Source: Thysanoteuthis rhombus (lineage: Eukaryota > Mollusca > Cephalopoda > Oegopsida > Thysanoteuthidae). From it: a DNA stretch of 64,000 nucleotides. Location: contig OY735201.1 in assembly GCA_963457665.1 (NCBI GenBank), positions 26,195,387 to 26,259,386 of the forward strand. The letters run 5' to 3'. The notes below the pieces were generated by a model. It was not told the origin of the DNA and made no database searches. It was given only the letters and a program-made list of their open reading frames with translations. Below, piece after piece: positions 1 to 11,079 of this stretch. Each line of letters begins with the position of its first letter. The stretch's first letter is position 1. Both the position numbers and the translations under genes were made by a program.

Positions 1-205
1 GCGACGTCAAATGCCACACACTACATTTCTGTTTTCATGTTACACACTCGAGTAGCTATATGAAGGAGAAAAATCGCTAAGATTCATTCATTCGTGTCAA
101 GGTTGTGACTCGACGAAGCAGCGACAAAAATGAAAAGTGCGTACCACTTTTGTGCATGAATGTTAAAAAAAATGAATAAAACTCTGTTCCCATTTGTATT
201 ACCGT
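1..205 (+). repeat. Dispersed repeat A, copy 1
   Basis: This stretch aligns by eye with 2700-2905 in the same orientation. The shared string TCGTGTCAAGGTTGTGA (near 94 and 2811) sits in matching flanks, including ACAC-CTC-AGTA followed by a TATGAA/CATGAA block upstream. The two copies are clearly diverged. No coding potential or terminal inverted repeats are visible, and the family is not recognised. The copy may extend left of the window. Confidence 0.45.
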
Positions 206-567
206 AACATTGGAAGGTGAATCTTTTTTAACGTTAGTACCACTAATAGATATAAGTCTTCTGCTGATATACATATATAAAATCTGTCTTAAAGGTATCA
301 AGCTATTCAATATCAACGAAAATAGCATACTTTGATTTATTGTGGCTTAGCACCCCCCCAACCCTAATCCTATATTTTCTGAGGGACATCACTTATCCCA
401 GCACCCTTTCAACTTACGAGTATAGTTTGCAAAGTCCTTTTCCAGAATAGCCATCGACAACGTTCAACCTGATAATATTGAATTAACCCAGGTTCAGACA
501 GTAAGAAAGTGTCCTTGTGTATGTATCCCCAACCCCGTTTATCTTGGGTCGAACTTTCTCAAATCTG
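206..567. other. Unannotated AT-rich spacer
   Basis: No RNA gene, repeat or credible ORF is visible. Short ORFs here carry no recognisable motifs. Confidence 0.5.
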
Positions 568-1260
568 ATATATTTCCAGAAGGTTTAAAATTTTAATCAA
601 TTGGAATGCACCTAGAATCAAAAGAGAAAGAATATTAACATCTTTTCCATCAGATTTTAAACTCGGTCCAACGATTGTATTTACTTTGTTTTTAAACATA
701 GTTGTACTGTTACTCTCGTTGGCTTCTCTAGAGATAGAGTTTTTTCTCTCTAGAAAAAAACAATGGTGAATCCAACTGAAATTGCCAAAACTCTTCAAAA
801 ATTTGACCTTAGAATTTGCATATAAATTTTGACCTGCTGGTTTTGGATATTCCGGTTCTTATAAATACATAATAAATAGAGCCCCCTTTAAAATCCAAAT
901 TCTTTCTAACAAATTTCCTGGAGGTTTTAAGGTCAGATAGTTGGAATCATAAAACTGAAAGAAGAAAAAACTTTTTCTCTCCATGTTTATACTGGGTCCG
1001 TCGTTTCCTAATTCCAGGGCTCTAACCACTCGAGTATTCTGCAAACATGACTTTGAAGCCTACAAATAGTGCCCAAAAAGGAATTTTCAAAGGTTTGACC
1101 CCCATCATGTGTGTAATGATGGGAAAACGCTCTCTTGCTTATATTTTGATTTTGTTGATCAAACTCTAGTAGTTTCCAAGAGAGTTTTATGTTGAAAAAA
1201 AAAAAAACATAGAGAAAAACTATTTTTCGACAGAATGTTTCTTGACACCCCAAACACTGA
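568..1260. repeat. Diverged direct repeat, about 350-bp period (two copies)
   Basis: Segments starting near 568 and near 917 share an ordered series of words: ATTTCC-GGAGG/AAGG-TTTAA, then TTGGAAT, an A-rich GAAAGAA block, then GGTCC/GGGTCC-CG. About 250 bp later both have a TTCAAA-TTTGACC block. The copies are old and gapped, so the unit length is approximate. No protein product is supported, although small ORFs cross the region. Confidence 0.3.
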
Positions 1261-1560
1261 CCCTGTACAAAATCGACCATCCTTTTTCGAGCAAAATTCG
1301 CCTCAAAGACGTGCAGAGGTTAATTTGACACCTACCGATTTCAGAGGTGCCTTTATTTCTGTTTCATCCCAGAGTACGGACATACATACGTTAGTATTCT
1401 ATTATATAGAAGATACTTCTACTTGTAAGATACAAAGCTGGGTAAAAAAATTGATTGAATGTTGTTAGAATTCCAAAAGTTCTCAAAGGATAGTACTTAT
1501 TTGATAGAAAGTTGAAATTCTAATCACATATCTCAGTTCATCTGATCGTGAAATTACACA
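1261..1560. other. Unannotated spacer containing a short unidentified ORF
   Basis: A 77-codon ORF (1235-1468, plus) crosses this spacer but shows no motif, splice context or relation to its neighbours, so I do not call it a gene. The right end holds a short (AAT)n run that served as the insertion site of the element starting at about 1582. Confidence 0.4.
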
Positions 1561-2055
1561 ATGAATAATAATAATAATAATAGAGTAGCAACGATGATAC
1601 ACTGGGAACTAAGTAAACAAATGGGATTCAACCATGGGGAAAAGTGGTATCAGCACAAGCCAGAGGCAGTTTTGGAGAATGACAACCACAAACTACTGTG
1701 GGACTTTGACATCCAAACTGACCACCTCATCCAGGCAAGAAGGCCGGACTTAGTAATAGTAGACAAAAAAAAGAAGGCCTGCCAAATAGTAGACGTGGCT
1801 GTGCCTGCAGACCATAGAGTAAAAAAGAAGGAGGCTGAAAAAAGGGAAAAATACCAGGACCTAGCAAGGGAGTTAAAGAAAATGTGGAACATGAAAACCA
1901 GGGTAGTACCAGTCATAGTGGGAGCACTAGGAACTGTCCCCAGAACGCTGAGGGAGAGACTGGAGGAGATCGGGATTAGGGGGAGGATAGAGACCGTACA
2001 GACCACAGCACTACTGGGAACTGCACGGGTACTGAGGAAGGTGCTAGAGATATAA
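1561..2055 (+). pseudogene. LINE ORF C-terminus: restriction-like endonuclease domain fused to a poly-Asn leader
   Basis: The ORF opens with ATG inside the flanking (AAT)n tract, which encodes a run of Asn. It then enters the LINE reading frame in phase and runs 157 codons to the native TAA stop. The LINE part matches residues 1045-1201 of the complete ORF with five substitutions that I can count. It keeps the endonuclease signature RPDLVIVD and, 14 residues after PD, the Asp of IVDVAVP. It lacks the zinc knuckle, reverse transcriptase and Myb regions, so it cannot retrotranspose on its own. Whether it is ever transcribed is unknown; I treat it as a truncated pseudogene even though its frame is open. 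Confidence 0.85.
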
Positions 2056-2298
2056 GTACTGCAACGAATTGTAGCTCTGTCATGATATGCGAAAGAGGGA
2101 GGAGACGTTAGCTGAAGACCTGAGGAGACTTATTGTCACTCAGCCCTCAGCGATAACCACTGGGCAACCGGTGTGAAACTGTAAATCGCAGAATTACTGC
2201 GACCTGCTAGTACTAGGAGAGGAGGGCTGGAGACTTGAGGAGACTTGCTGTCACTCAAACTCCAGCGGTTACCACCAGGCAACTGGTGTGAGATTCCA

Positions 2299-2300
<2 letters not shown>
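1582..2300 (+). mobile_element. 5'-truncated RLE-type LINE copy (R4/Dong-like), young
   Basis: This is the 3' terminal 0.72 kb of the same element that is complete at 25.38-29.46 kb (minus). Homology begins in the middle of the ORF, directly after a short (AAT)n run at about 1564-1581. It continues through the stop codon and the whole 3' UTR, and ends at ATTCCAAA followed by (TAA)n at 2301-2345. A TAA repeat on both sides with 5' truncation is what target-primed reverse transcription into a TAA tract would give. Near identity to the complete copy shows a recent insertion. Confidence 0.9.
2121..2300 (+). repeat. Duplicated 65-bp block in the LINE 3' UTR
   Basis: The 3' UTR contains the same block twice, at 2121-2185 and 2236-2300. 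Both begin TGAGGAGACTT, share TGTCACTCA, then GCAAC-GGTGTGA, and end with AAA. Between them is a small perfect hairpin (TCGCAG, 5-nt loop, CTGCGA, 2186-2202). The arrangement is conserved in the complete copy (25380-25445 and 25497-25560, minus). In RLE-type LINEs the 3' UTR RNA is what the reverse transcriptase recognises, so the duplication may double a recognition structure; that role is inference. Confidence 0.75.
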
Positions 2301-2348
<48 letters not shown>

Positions 2349-2384
2349 TAATATATATATATATATATATATATATAGATGTAA

Positions 2385-2450
<66 letters not shown>
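2301..2450. repeat. (TAA)n tail followed by a long (TA)n microsatellite
   Basis: (TAA)15 at 2301-2345 is the 3' junction of the truncated LINE. It runs directly into about 100 bp of (TA)n interrupted once by TAGATGTAAAG. Apparent ORFs of Ile-Tyr repeats here are microsatellite artefacts. Confidence 0.95.
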
Positions 2451-2453
<3 letters not shown>

Positions 2454-2699
2454 GAAAATTCCAATCGAAAAGCTGATCATTTCTAGCGTTCAATCACTTG
2501 GAGTCAAAACAATGAACGCATTCAACTCAATACAAAAGTGCATACGACCGAAGTTCTCATCCCTACGAATGTCTGCACATGCGCAATGCTTTCAGCCCTA
2601 TATGTTCACGCAGGCGTACTTACATGCAAGCGTATCTAAAGACGGCATTGTTTTTGAAGGAAGCGCAGTGAAGATGCTAATATAGGCCAACATAAAATT
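2451..2699. other. Unannotated spacer
   Basis: Slightly less AT-rich than its surroundings. An ORF entering from the microsatellite continues to 2685 but shows no domain. Nothing else supported. Confidence 0.4.
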
Positions 2700-2905
2700 C
2701 ACCTGTGTTCCCGAATGCAAAAAGCCACACAGAGCATTCCATCTCTCTTATCACACGCTCAAGTACCCACATGAAAGATGAGAAAAGCGTCAAAGATCTA
2801 TACGTGAAATCGTGTCAAGGTTGTGATTCAAGGAAAAAGACAACAAAACATTTCCAGCACTCAAAGATTGAAAATCAATAAAACACCGTACCCTTTTCGG
2901 CGTCA
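2700..2905 (+). repeat. Dispersed repeat A, copy 2
   Basis: Second copy of the repeat seen at 1-205, same orientation, sharing ATCGTGTCAAGGTTGTGA and the surrounding word order, including a following AATAAAAC block before a run of C. Diverged and non-coding. Confidence 0.45.
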
Positions 2906-3129
2906 AAAGGTGTGTATCTCCGAGCACGACAATACCTTTTGTTGTATAGCGCCCCTATTTTACCGTCATAAAAATAGTTGGTTTTTCTATTGAGCTATTT
3001 TGTACGTTCTCTGTCCAGGAAATATCCGATCATATAATGTTGAATAAAATTGCTCATCTAGTGCAATGGTTCCCTATTCCCTTCCAATGAAACCCCTTTT
3101 GAAATCTCATGATATTACACTGTGCAAAG

Positions 3130-3560
3130 CAATTCTTTTTTGTTTTGCAGTAGTGAATTCTATGAGAAGCTGCTAACCAAAAGTGTCAATGTACATTTTT
3201 CTGTTTCTACCTTGGTCGGGCTGGCTGGCTATAAATGCATATTTCACACATAAGGGTTGCACCGATGAAGATAGGAGGTTAGAAATTCTAACATTCACCC
3301 CGTATTATGTCTTATTTTTCTTAAATATCCACTAGATAGGTTATAGTTGGGGATTCAATTTGCAAAATCAGTTAATGCAAAATGTGTGCCTTTGTTTGTG
3401 TCTAGCAGCATTCCTGCTTGCTCTTTTGAATTTCAGACTTTTTTGGTGATTACTGTCCAACAAAAGGCTAAAGAAGTTATATAGTTATTGATCACGTTTC
3501 TTTTTTTTCTTGTTGATTACCCTGAACACAGCATGTTGCCAATATACTTTGCTCCTGTGT
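3130..3560 (+). repeat. Dispersed repeat B, copy 1
   Basis: One of three related copies (also 9080-9420 and 46060-46420). The common core is a GGCTGGCTG-like block with TGCAT and CACA near 3220, then about 200 bp later TTTTTTGGTGATTACTGTCC followed by AACAAAAGGCTAAAGAAGT and TTGATCA. The family shows no protein similarity that I can see; it could be a non-autonomous element. All three copies face the same way. Confidence 0.55.
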
Positions 3561-3772
3561 TTGTTTCTATTGAGTGATTAATCAAACTTGTCTCATAGTA
3601 GCTTTTGTGTTGAAAGTATAGAAAATTGCCATAATTTCTTACAAACTTAGCTTTTGTGAGCTAGGCAGTGAGATTTACGAATTAAATATTGTACAACGGG
3701 TGAATTTACCTTTCCGTTTCACATTTAGAAAAAAAAGATTCGAAAAACAAAAACAACATATATTGGAGTGTT

Positions 3773-3848
3773 CATCACGATAGCTAGGAGCAACGCTACG
3801 TTGAAGTGATTATTTTATCCGTTTCAAGTTCGATTCCTGCTGCAGCTC
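3773..3848 (+). repeat. tRNA-like promoter unit (possible SINE head)
   Basis: An excellent B box, AAGTTCGATTCCTGC (near 3825), lies about 45 bp after an imperfect A-box-like TAGCTAGGAGC (near 3781). Spacing fits a tRNA-derived internal pol III promoter. The cloverleaf is not convincing, so a tRNA-derived SINE remnant is more likely than a tRNA gene. Confidence 0.4.
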
Positions 3849-3959
3849 TATTTTTCTCCAATTGTACATTTCAATTCACGCTGTCTAGTCTGACTGACCT
3901 TTTATCCGTGTAACAATGAGAAGATATTTCAAATAAAGTTTCAAATAATATGACGTACG

Positions 3960-4040
3960 TACATATATGTGTGTGTGTCTGTGTGTGTGTGCATGTGTGT
4001 ATTAATGTACATGAATATTCATTTATGTATATATAGGAAG
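3960..4040. repeat. Imperfect (TG)n microsatellite
   Basis: Interrupted TG dinucleotide tract at 3968-4000 followed by ATG/TAT-rich sequence. Confidence 0.85.
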
Positions 4041-4059
4041 GAGTGAGTGCATGCGTGTT

Positions 4060-4817
4060 GGTGTAACGTATAATCCAAATGTACATGTTAGCGTGTTGGT
4101 ATATGTGCCGAATCTCTGTAAGTCTGCGTGTTTATTTAATGAAAAGCATAAGTTATCTTAGTCTGAGGACTCCACACGTCGAAATGCATTCAGTGCAAAA
4201 AGATCCTTTACAAAATACACTGACGTCGATAAGGGTGCTTTGCTTGAGTACTCTGAAAATAACAATCTCTGTTCATGAGTATTGTTCCACGTAGAAAGGA
4301 CGAGAAGAAAAGAGAATATCGCATGACAAGCAAATATTACCGAACAAACCGTTGCTCTCAGTCACCCTGTCTATTGATTATTCCTTTGTATAGAAAGGAA
4401 ACATTGAACTACATTTAGGCGTAGAGACTCCGTTGAATTGAAATTTTTCGGAAAGTCAAATATCTCTGCTTGCTGATGCACAGATATGACAGGTCCAGTC
4501 AAGGATGTGGCTGGGGATTTGAGTGCCTCGGTGTTTTGTCTCCTTCAGGGACCCCGACAATATTTACTGAGATTTGGTATTGTGCAGTGTCAGTAGAAAC
4601 TCAAGAGGCGAAATACTATTCATAGAACTTCAGGGTGCCTTCCCTTATTTGGGTCTGAGGGAAGTGATTGAGAACACACCCATTACTTACGTAAGCTGCG
4701 ACTCTGGATCAAGTTGAAAAAGAAATGCTTATAGGTGTTTGCTTCTATTTTGTTTAAAGCTTTTATTACATTTTTAAGTGAGCAAAATATAAAAATGAAT
4801 AAAACCTTAACATTCAA

Positions 4818-4819
<2 letters not shown>
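4060..4819. other. Unannotated spacer with a GC-richer block at 4480-4690
   Basis: The 4480-4690 block stands out by composition (several GGGAC, GGTGCC words), which often marks an old transposon insertion, but I recognise no family. The rest holds only short ORFs without motifs. Confidence 0.35.
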
Positions 4820-4852
<33 letters not shown>

Positions 4853-4885
4853 TGTGGATGTGGGTATGTCCCTGCGTGTGTGTGT
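4820..4885. repeat. (TG)n microsatellite
   Basis: Uninterrupted TG run of about 30 bp at 4820-4850 continuing as an imperfect tract to about 4885. Confidence 0.9.
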
Positions 4886-4889
4886 GCAC

Positions 4890-5289
4890 CTGTGATATAT
4901 TTGCCTGCATAGGTTAGCAAATATAAATGTTGTAGATGATATGTCCAAACTACACGTCAGTGGAAGAATTAGGTTCAACGCATTTACTGGTAGGTCATGG
5001 ATTTTTCTTATAGGCCAGAACAAGGTTATCAGAGCACAGCTCCTGGATATGACGTGTATAACATTGGGAATACGTGTCCTTTCAAAGCAAGATTGGACAT
5101 TCCTACACACAACACACATCCAAAGTAGAGTATGCGTCCGACACGTTCTGATAAGACAAAACGAAAAATATAAATGAATTGGCCTGAAGTAAGTAATATT
5201 CAATGATCCGACTCTCGAAACGGTATATCTTTTTACATATTCTACGATCGAGTAAGTGGAAAGAAAAACATATAAAACAGCTTCGGTCA
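4890..5289. other. Unannotated spacer
   Basis: Overlapping short ORFs on both strands are mutual shadows; none shows a domain or exon signals that I can support. Confidence 0.4.
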
Positions 5290-5400
5290 TTCACTCGATA
5301 GAAACTGTCTCATGACTTTTGGCTGCAAACCGTGTTGGGGATGATTGATTAAAAACTTGAAAATGGGATGATCATTGAATGAGTTACTTCTTTAGGATTT
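5290..5400 (+). repeat. Dispersed repeat C, copy 1
   Basis: Contains TGTTGGGGATGA preceded by a GGCTGCAAACC block and followed by a TTGA/AAAAC-TTGAAAA block. The same order occurs at 61190-61270 (TGTTGGGGATGACTTTGAAA). Short and diverged; family unknown. Confidence 0.35.
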
Positions 5401-6040
5401 TAATGGGATGTGATCACCAGAAAAATTCGAAATTTTTAACAAGTACCCATGAATGTTGAAGGTCATAAGCTAAGGAATCAATTCGACATAAACTTATACG
5501 CAAATTGAAAATGTCACTAAAAACATGTTTAGGGGGAAATTCTCAAAAACCAAAAAAGGAGTTTTTTTTTTTTTTTGTCTCTACATACTGACAAGAAAAT
5601 GTTGGAAATGTTCAGCCCCCAAGCTTCATTTGTGTGATCTGTACGCATGATACATTCATAGCTAGTAAGCTGGACCAACCTAAAAACTAAAGTTGACAGC
5701 TCTGGTAACATTTTGGGTTGTTGATATCAAATTCACCAGCAGGATATTTGACCATATACCGAGATACTTTTGTGTGACGACACGCCTGTGAGATACTTCA
5801 TCAACGACAAACTGCTAATGCTAGATCCTCCATACAAATTTGGGAATTTTAGTCCATAAAATGGATCTTTTGATTTCTTATTTGGAAAAATAGTATATAT
5901 TCTGTTAGTTTTCAGACTTTTAGTAAATATTGTCTTGTAAATAACACTTACATTATGAAAAATTTTGATTAATTTCAAGCTGTTGATGGATTGGTCATCA
6001 AATTGAACGTGTTTGAATCTCATACTCACGTGTTCTATGG
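5401..6040. other. Unannotated AT-rich spacer
   Basis: Nothing recognisable. The minus-strand ORFs at 5529-5711 and 5733-6029 lack motifs and have the composition of the surrounding DNA. Confidence 0.4.
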
Positions 6041-6115
6041 TACCAACTGTAACTGTGTACTATAGTACTAACAGTAACAGTGTACTATATTACCAACAGT
6101 AACAGTGTACTGTAG
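6041..6115. repeat. 25-bp minisatellite, three copies
   Basis: Three consecutive 25-bp units start at 6041, 6066 and 6091. Each has the form TAC-AAC-GTAAC-GTGTACT and differs from the next by two to four bases. Confidence 0.85.
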
Positions 6116-6649
6116 TAACTAAGCAGTGATAAAAACTTCGGGAGGAAATCTACACCTTACGAAAACATGAAACCTCAATTTTGTAAAAAGTTGATTTTAT
6201 TGTCAAAATATCTGTCATTATTACCAAATTACTTAATATCTCGAGAGGAATCGAAGATGAAAGGAGTAATTATGGTCATTTACGCTTAAAAGTAAATACA
6301 ATACTGTAATATTTTCTTTTCTTTTCTTTCTGCAAACCTGATCAGGGGTGGTATTATTGATATATCTTGGTACATCTACGTCAGTTTTTTATTTCATTAC
6401 TTCCATCACAGTATATGGACTGTTTTGAATCAGTGTCCGATTCATTGACCGAGTGAGATGGTTGCAGGATATCCTGTCAGACGTTCCTAAGAGATAGAAT
6501 ACAGACAAATACCCAACCTCCTTTATAGTGCAAACCTACCTTTTAAAATAAGGGACAAATATCAAGATGAAGAAATATCATAAATGTAATAATTATCCAA
6601 ATAGTACGGTATAATCTTGAGTCAACCTTAAAAGCATTATTATTATTAC

Positions 6650-7130
6650 GGTAAACCCTCGCTATAATAAACTTTAGTATAAAAAATAGGCTTTGAAAAG
6701 CTCAAGAAGCTATCTGAAATGACTTTGAATTTACTGGAGTTTGATAAATGTTGCCAACACGGGGACTATAACGAACTTTCCAAGTTCCATAGTACAGCCT
6801 TTTGCAGCTATCATATTAAAGTCAAAAGATAGCATATGTTCTTCTCATGTCAACAAAACATAGCACAGTATTCTAATGTTGGATTGCGAAGGTTTATATG
6901 GTTGTATATATACTTTATCTGCCCCAAAAAGTTGGACCACAAAACTATGATACTGTCACGAAATTTCTTCTCGTCACCGGTATTCACCGAACGATGTAAG
7001 GTTAGGTTGAAAAAAGAACTTAATCGACTTACTTTTCAATTTGCCAAGCGATGCCTGTTAAATGCAGCCGAATTTTTTCGGCTTTATCCACAAACGCTCC
7101 CTCGTCCCAAGTGGTCCTTTATAGCGAGGT
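6650..7130. mobile_element. Possible pogo/Tigger-like MITE
   Basis: The left end reads CGGTAAACCCTCGCTATAA after a TA-containing flank, which resembles pogo/Tigger terminal repeats. Inward at about 6770 there is a second related word, ACTATAACGAACTT. About 470 bp away, TTTATAGCGAGGTCTCCCC (near 7121) reads in reverse complement as an imperfect match to the left end. No transposase is visible; the 123-codon ORF inside (6836-7207) has no motif. Ends and target duplication are not exact, so the boundaries are provisional. Confidence 0.4.
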
Positions 7131-7861
7131 CTCCCCAAACATTTACTTCTCATCTATCTTCTGTTTTTTTCTTCATCTTTGTTTTGATTTTGTTGGTTCT
7201 GTGGTAATTCCATTTGGTCAGTTTTTCCTATGTTAATATTTCTGTCAATTATAGCGCTAAAAGTCTACTTTTGAAATGTAAGTGGGTATTGCCTGATCAC
7301 AAATTACTTTCTCTTCTTTGATGTTTCAAACTTATTTTACTTTTCGGGCATATATTTGCATTCATTCCTGTTTAGACGCCACTCCTACGCAAAATTCTGG
7401 ATATGCCCTTGACGTATCACTACTTACGCAACAGGAAACTTTTTGCATGGTATTCAGCAATGAAAATGCTTAATATCTAGACACACGCACTCGTATAAAG
7501 TATGTCTAATTATAAACAAGCATGTGACCACCCGCAAACAAAACTCGCGTGAAACAATTCAAGCGAAAGTTCCTATAAAGAAAGCACCCATACACGCCCG
7601 TAATGCTGTGAACCTTGAACAAATTATCATAAAAAAGATCATCAGGTTAATCAGGGATATTCATGCATTCTCACAAATGCTTTGCAATTTTTCCTCTTCA
7701 TTTATTTTTGCTATTGTTTGCATTATTTCTTCTTTACATGTAAGAAAATTTTGCACCAATTTTTGCAAATGTTTGTCTCACCATATAAATACATTTATCT
7801 TAGTACTTGACAACCAAAACTTTTAACATAGGTCCCTTTAATTTTGATAGGCCATCTATCA
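7131..7861. other. Unannotated spacer
   Basis: No feature supported; a 100-codon ORF (7524-7826, plus) shows no recognisable domain. Confidence 0.35.
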
Positions 7862-7956
7862 TTCTATCTATCTATATTCCTTTGTTTATCTATTTATCTG
7901 TTTATTTCTATCTATCTATCTATCTATCTATGTATCTCTCTATCTATCTATCTATG
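7862..7956. repeat. (CTAT)n microsatellite
   Basis: Imperfect CTAT tetranucleotide tract with TTTAT and TCTC interruptions. Confidence 0.95.
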
Positions 7957-8639
7957 TGTGGTATACATAGTCTGTGTCGATGGAGTAAATGAACAGAAAT
8001 ATAAAAAAAGGTACTCCTTATTGGTCTACAGAAATCTTTTGTGTTCAAATCTTTTGGAAAATTCATCAAATCAACTCTGGTGTTTGTTCCCCCTGAATGA
8101 ATAACTTGTCTAACTGAAAGATAAAGTAAAATCATCGAAAGAAATTATTTGATGACTGAATAATGATGTTAGGTTCTTATATGTCTACACATCTCTATTA
8201 GATACTATTTAGTCGCCCTGTCACTTCCAATTAAGTTGGAAAAAAAAACGATATTGGACCGAGAGAAAACGTGTGATGTCATGAAAGATACGATGTCATT
8301 GAAATTCGTGAGGTCATTAAAAGGCGTGAAGCGTTAGAAGGAAACATATTTTAATCAATATTTTTGTCAGTCACTAATAATTTCATGATTGAAGAAAGCT
8401 AAAAATTGCCCTGAAATTTAAAAAAATTTAATTCGATTTTAATGAAAATAGCACTTGCATATATTCTATATCGCAATATTATTCAGGTTGAGGAATCAAT
8501 CGAATAAAAAAAAAGACCATTTGCTATTTTACTCCCCCCTTTATGCTACTACAACCATAGATAGTGGATGGACACATTATATTTTGTGTTAATTCAGTTG
8601 AAACACAGAACTTAAACAAGAGATTGACCATCAAACTGA
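7957..8639. other. Unannotated AT-rich spacer
   Basis: Nothing recognised. A cluster of GATGTCA/GAGGTCA words at about 8272-8320 is too irregular to call a repeat. Confidence 0.35.
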
Positions 8640-8990
8640 TAACCATGTGATTTAGACAGGGATAATATGCTGACATCACATGGTGAGATCACAAGATAGC
8701 ACGGTACGTTTGGAATAAGAGGAGCAAGTGTCAGATATATAACAAAATCCGTTCAAAATCTCAATTAGCAATAGGTTGGTCCGAGTGCAGGAATGTTAGA
8801 CAACTGCTAGACGTTATGACTCAATGTAGATCCCCTGGGGGCCATATCCGAGACTGGTCGGAAAAAAAAAATGGTGTAACGAACAATTCAGAAAGAATTA
8901 GCTCCACAAAACGCATGACGGGAAGGTCAAGTGGATCTTGCAGAGGATATATGACTGACAAAAAGTTGTAAGAATCAGCTGATGATGATT
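8640..8990 (+). mobile_element. Decayed 3' end of an RTE-like LINE (copy 1)
   Basis: Shares the order of landmarks seen in the other copies: CATGGTGAGATCACAAGA, a degraded 'WAGH-ARM' region, a CCTGGGGGCCA block, then AAAGAAT-GCTCCACAA, GAGGATATATGACTGAC, and a terminal GATGATGAT. Translation is interrupted by frameshifts and stops. The LINE type is inferred from the best-preserved copy at 11.1-11.7 kb. Confidence 0.6.
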
Positions 8991-9079
8991 CTGATATAAA
9001 AGCAATGAATATAAAAGCAATGAAATGCGGATTTAACTAACCGTAATGGTTTTTTTAAGACTAATTTTCTGACCAATTC

Positions 9080-9420
9080 TCTCTCGCTGGCACTCATCTC
9101 TATTCAAAACTGTTAATCAAACATGTCACCAAAACCGTAAAAATAGTTTGTTCCAGTTTTCAAGAATGTTCAGCAGTTTGGCTGGTGATGCATGTGTTGC
9201 ACGTATTGGCTGCATCAATAGAGCTGATTGGTTAAAAATTTGAACATTTACTCATTATATCTTGGGAAAAACACGTTCTCTTCATTTTAACAGGTCCATT
9301 TATAATGTAGATCTATCCTAAATTGGTTCCTTGGTTCACGTATGTAACTTTTTAGTGACCCAAGCCCAACAAAAGGTAGAAAAGTAATGAATTCATTTCC
9401 ATCAAGACATGATGATAGCT
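9080..9420 (+). repeat. Dispersed repeat B, copy 2
   Basis: Has TTTGGCTGGTGATGCATGTG, then CATCAATAGAGCTGATTGG, and about 150 bp later TTTTTAGTGACCCAAGCCC followed by AACAAAAGGTAGAAAAGTAA. The same series is found at 3130-3560 and 46060-46420. Confidence 0.55.
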
Positions 9421-10674
9421 GACTTTAATTATGTAGCAGATTCTGATGAGTGGATAATCAGATTTATATTTATTGTATTTGATGATAGTATTTTTGAAAT
9501 AATGATTTCCCTCGGCTGCTCTCGGTTATGTATCAAAAATCGTCCCTCATAATTTCCTTTGAATATTTTTATTTTAGATTTCGGACCAGGAATTTCACTA
9601 TGAAGATAAGAATTCAGGTATAGAGCTGCCTAACTTCAATCGAATACAATAATTAAGATCTCTAAACCTCATATTATCGTCTGTAGACAAGCAATACTTC
9701 AATAGACTTTATTAATCAGAGTTGACATTTTTTCTATTACAAGAACAAGAATGATTCTTAAAAAAGGTGTGTGATTTGATAAATAAAATTGATAAGTGGT
9801 GTTTTACTGACTGACCTACACCGACAACTAATCCTTTTATTCTAATAAATAAATACATTTATTTTTCATATGATTTGCTATCAGTTAAGTCTACAATACA
9901 AATGCAGTAATCATCTTCAATTGGGATACAAGAATCAGTGGTGTTTGACACCTCAACAGGTTATATCGTCGGCAATTACATTTTGTGTAGTTTATTCGTA
10001 GTAGGAGTAGTATTAAGTTGTTTGATTTTTTTCGATCAAGCCATGTTATTATTAATTTGTGACGGGTTTTTCTGTTGTGTTTTGTATTAACATTCTACAT
10101 TCATGTGAAATTAGCTCCTTAGGATATGAAGACCAATTTTGAGTCTCGTTGGAGGCTATTTTATTTTTGATCACAAGTCTTAGTTAACTGTATTAGAAGG
10201 TAAAACTGACCTGTGCACTGTGATAATGAAAGTAGCAAGAATTAAATTGAAAAAAGTAGTAAAAAATGAATAATGAAATTGCCCCAGTTAATAAAACATC
10301 TAACAATGCTATACATGAACCAACAATATGGCGTCGAAAAAATCAGATAAGGAAGAAAGTAGCTGATATTTGAAATCGCCTCACAGATGGGTCTATGTGG
10401 CTTATGAATTGTCGATGTCAGACATGCTCTCAAGAATACAGACTTCCAATTCAAATCTTGTCCGATCTATATTGCTTACTAAATATAGATGAATAAACAG
10501 TAAACGAGATATATTTGGAAATTCATTCATTGTGCGGTAAATTCTACAAGTCTACGAACATTCTAATAGTATACTCGATTGTAAAATTGTAGCCCATCGG
10601 AATTGTTCCGTGTAAATCACCTAAATTTACATCCACATGAAACTAGCCCCCAAAAGATTAGGTCACAAGACCCA
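9421..10674. other. Unannotated AT-rich spacer
   Basis: No RNA gene, recognisable transposon or credible exon seen in 1.25 kb. Confidence 0.4.
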
Positions 10675-10712
<38 letters not shown>

Positions 10713-10713
10713 C

Positions 10714-10786
<73 letters not shown>

Positions 10787-10816
10787 CGGACAGACAGACA
10801 GACGGACAGAGACAGA
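10675..10816. repeat. Compound microsatellite (CA)n-(TA)n-(GA)n-(GACA)n
   Basis: CA at 10675-10706, TA at 10705-10731, GA at 10732-10787, then GACA/GACG units to about 10816. ORFs here are repeat-encoded artefacts. Confidence 0.95.
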
Positions 10817-11079
10817 ATGAAAGAAAAAAGGTGCAGTAGGGAGAGTGGACGAGAAAAATAAAGAGAGAGCTATATAGATATATTGTTTTAGATGATATTG
10901 AAAAAAAAACGTGCATTCTTACGAATGTCAAAACAATATGCTGATTTATCTGTCTACTCGTCAACAAAACAAAAGTGACAGAATGATCAAATCAAACAAT
11001 GTTCAAGACATAATGAGACTCAATGAGACCATTTGGATGTTGATCTCGTCCAAATGAATAGAATAAATGTCATATACAG

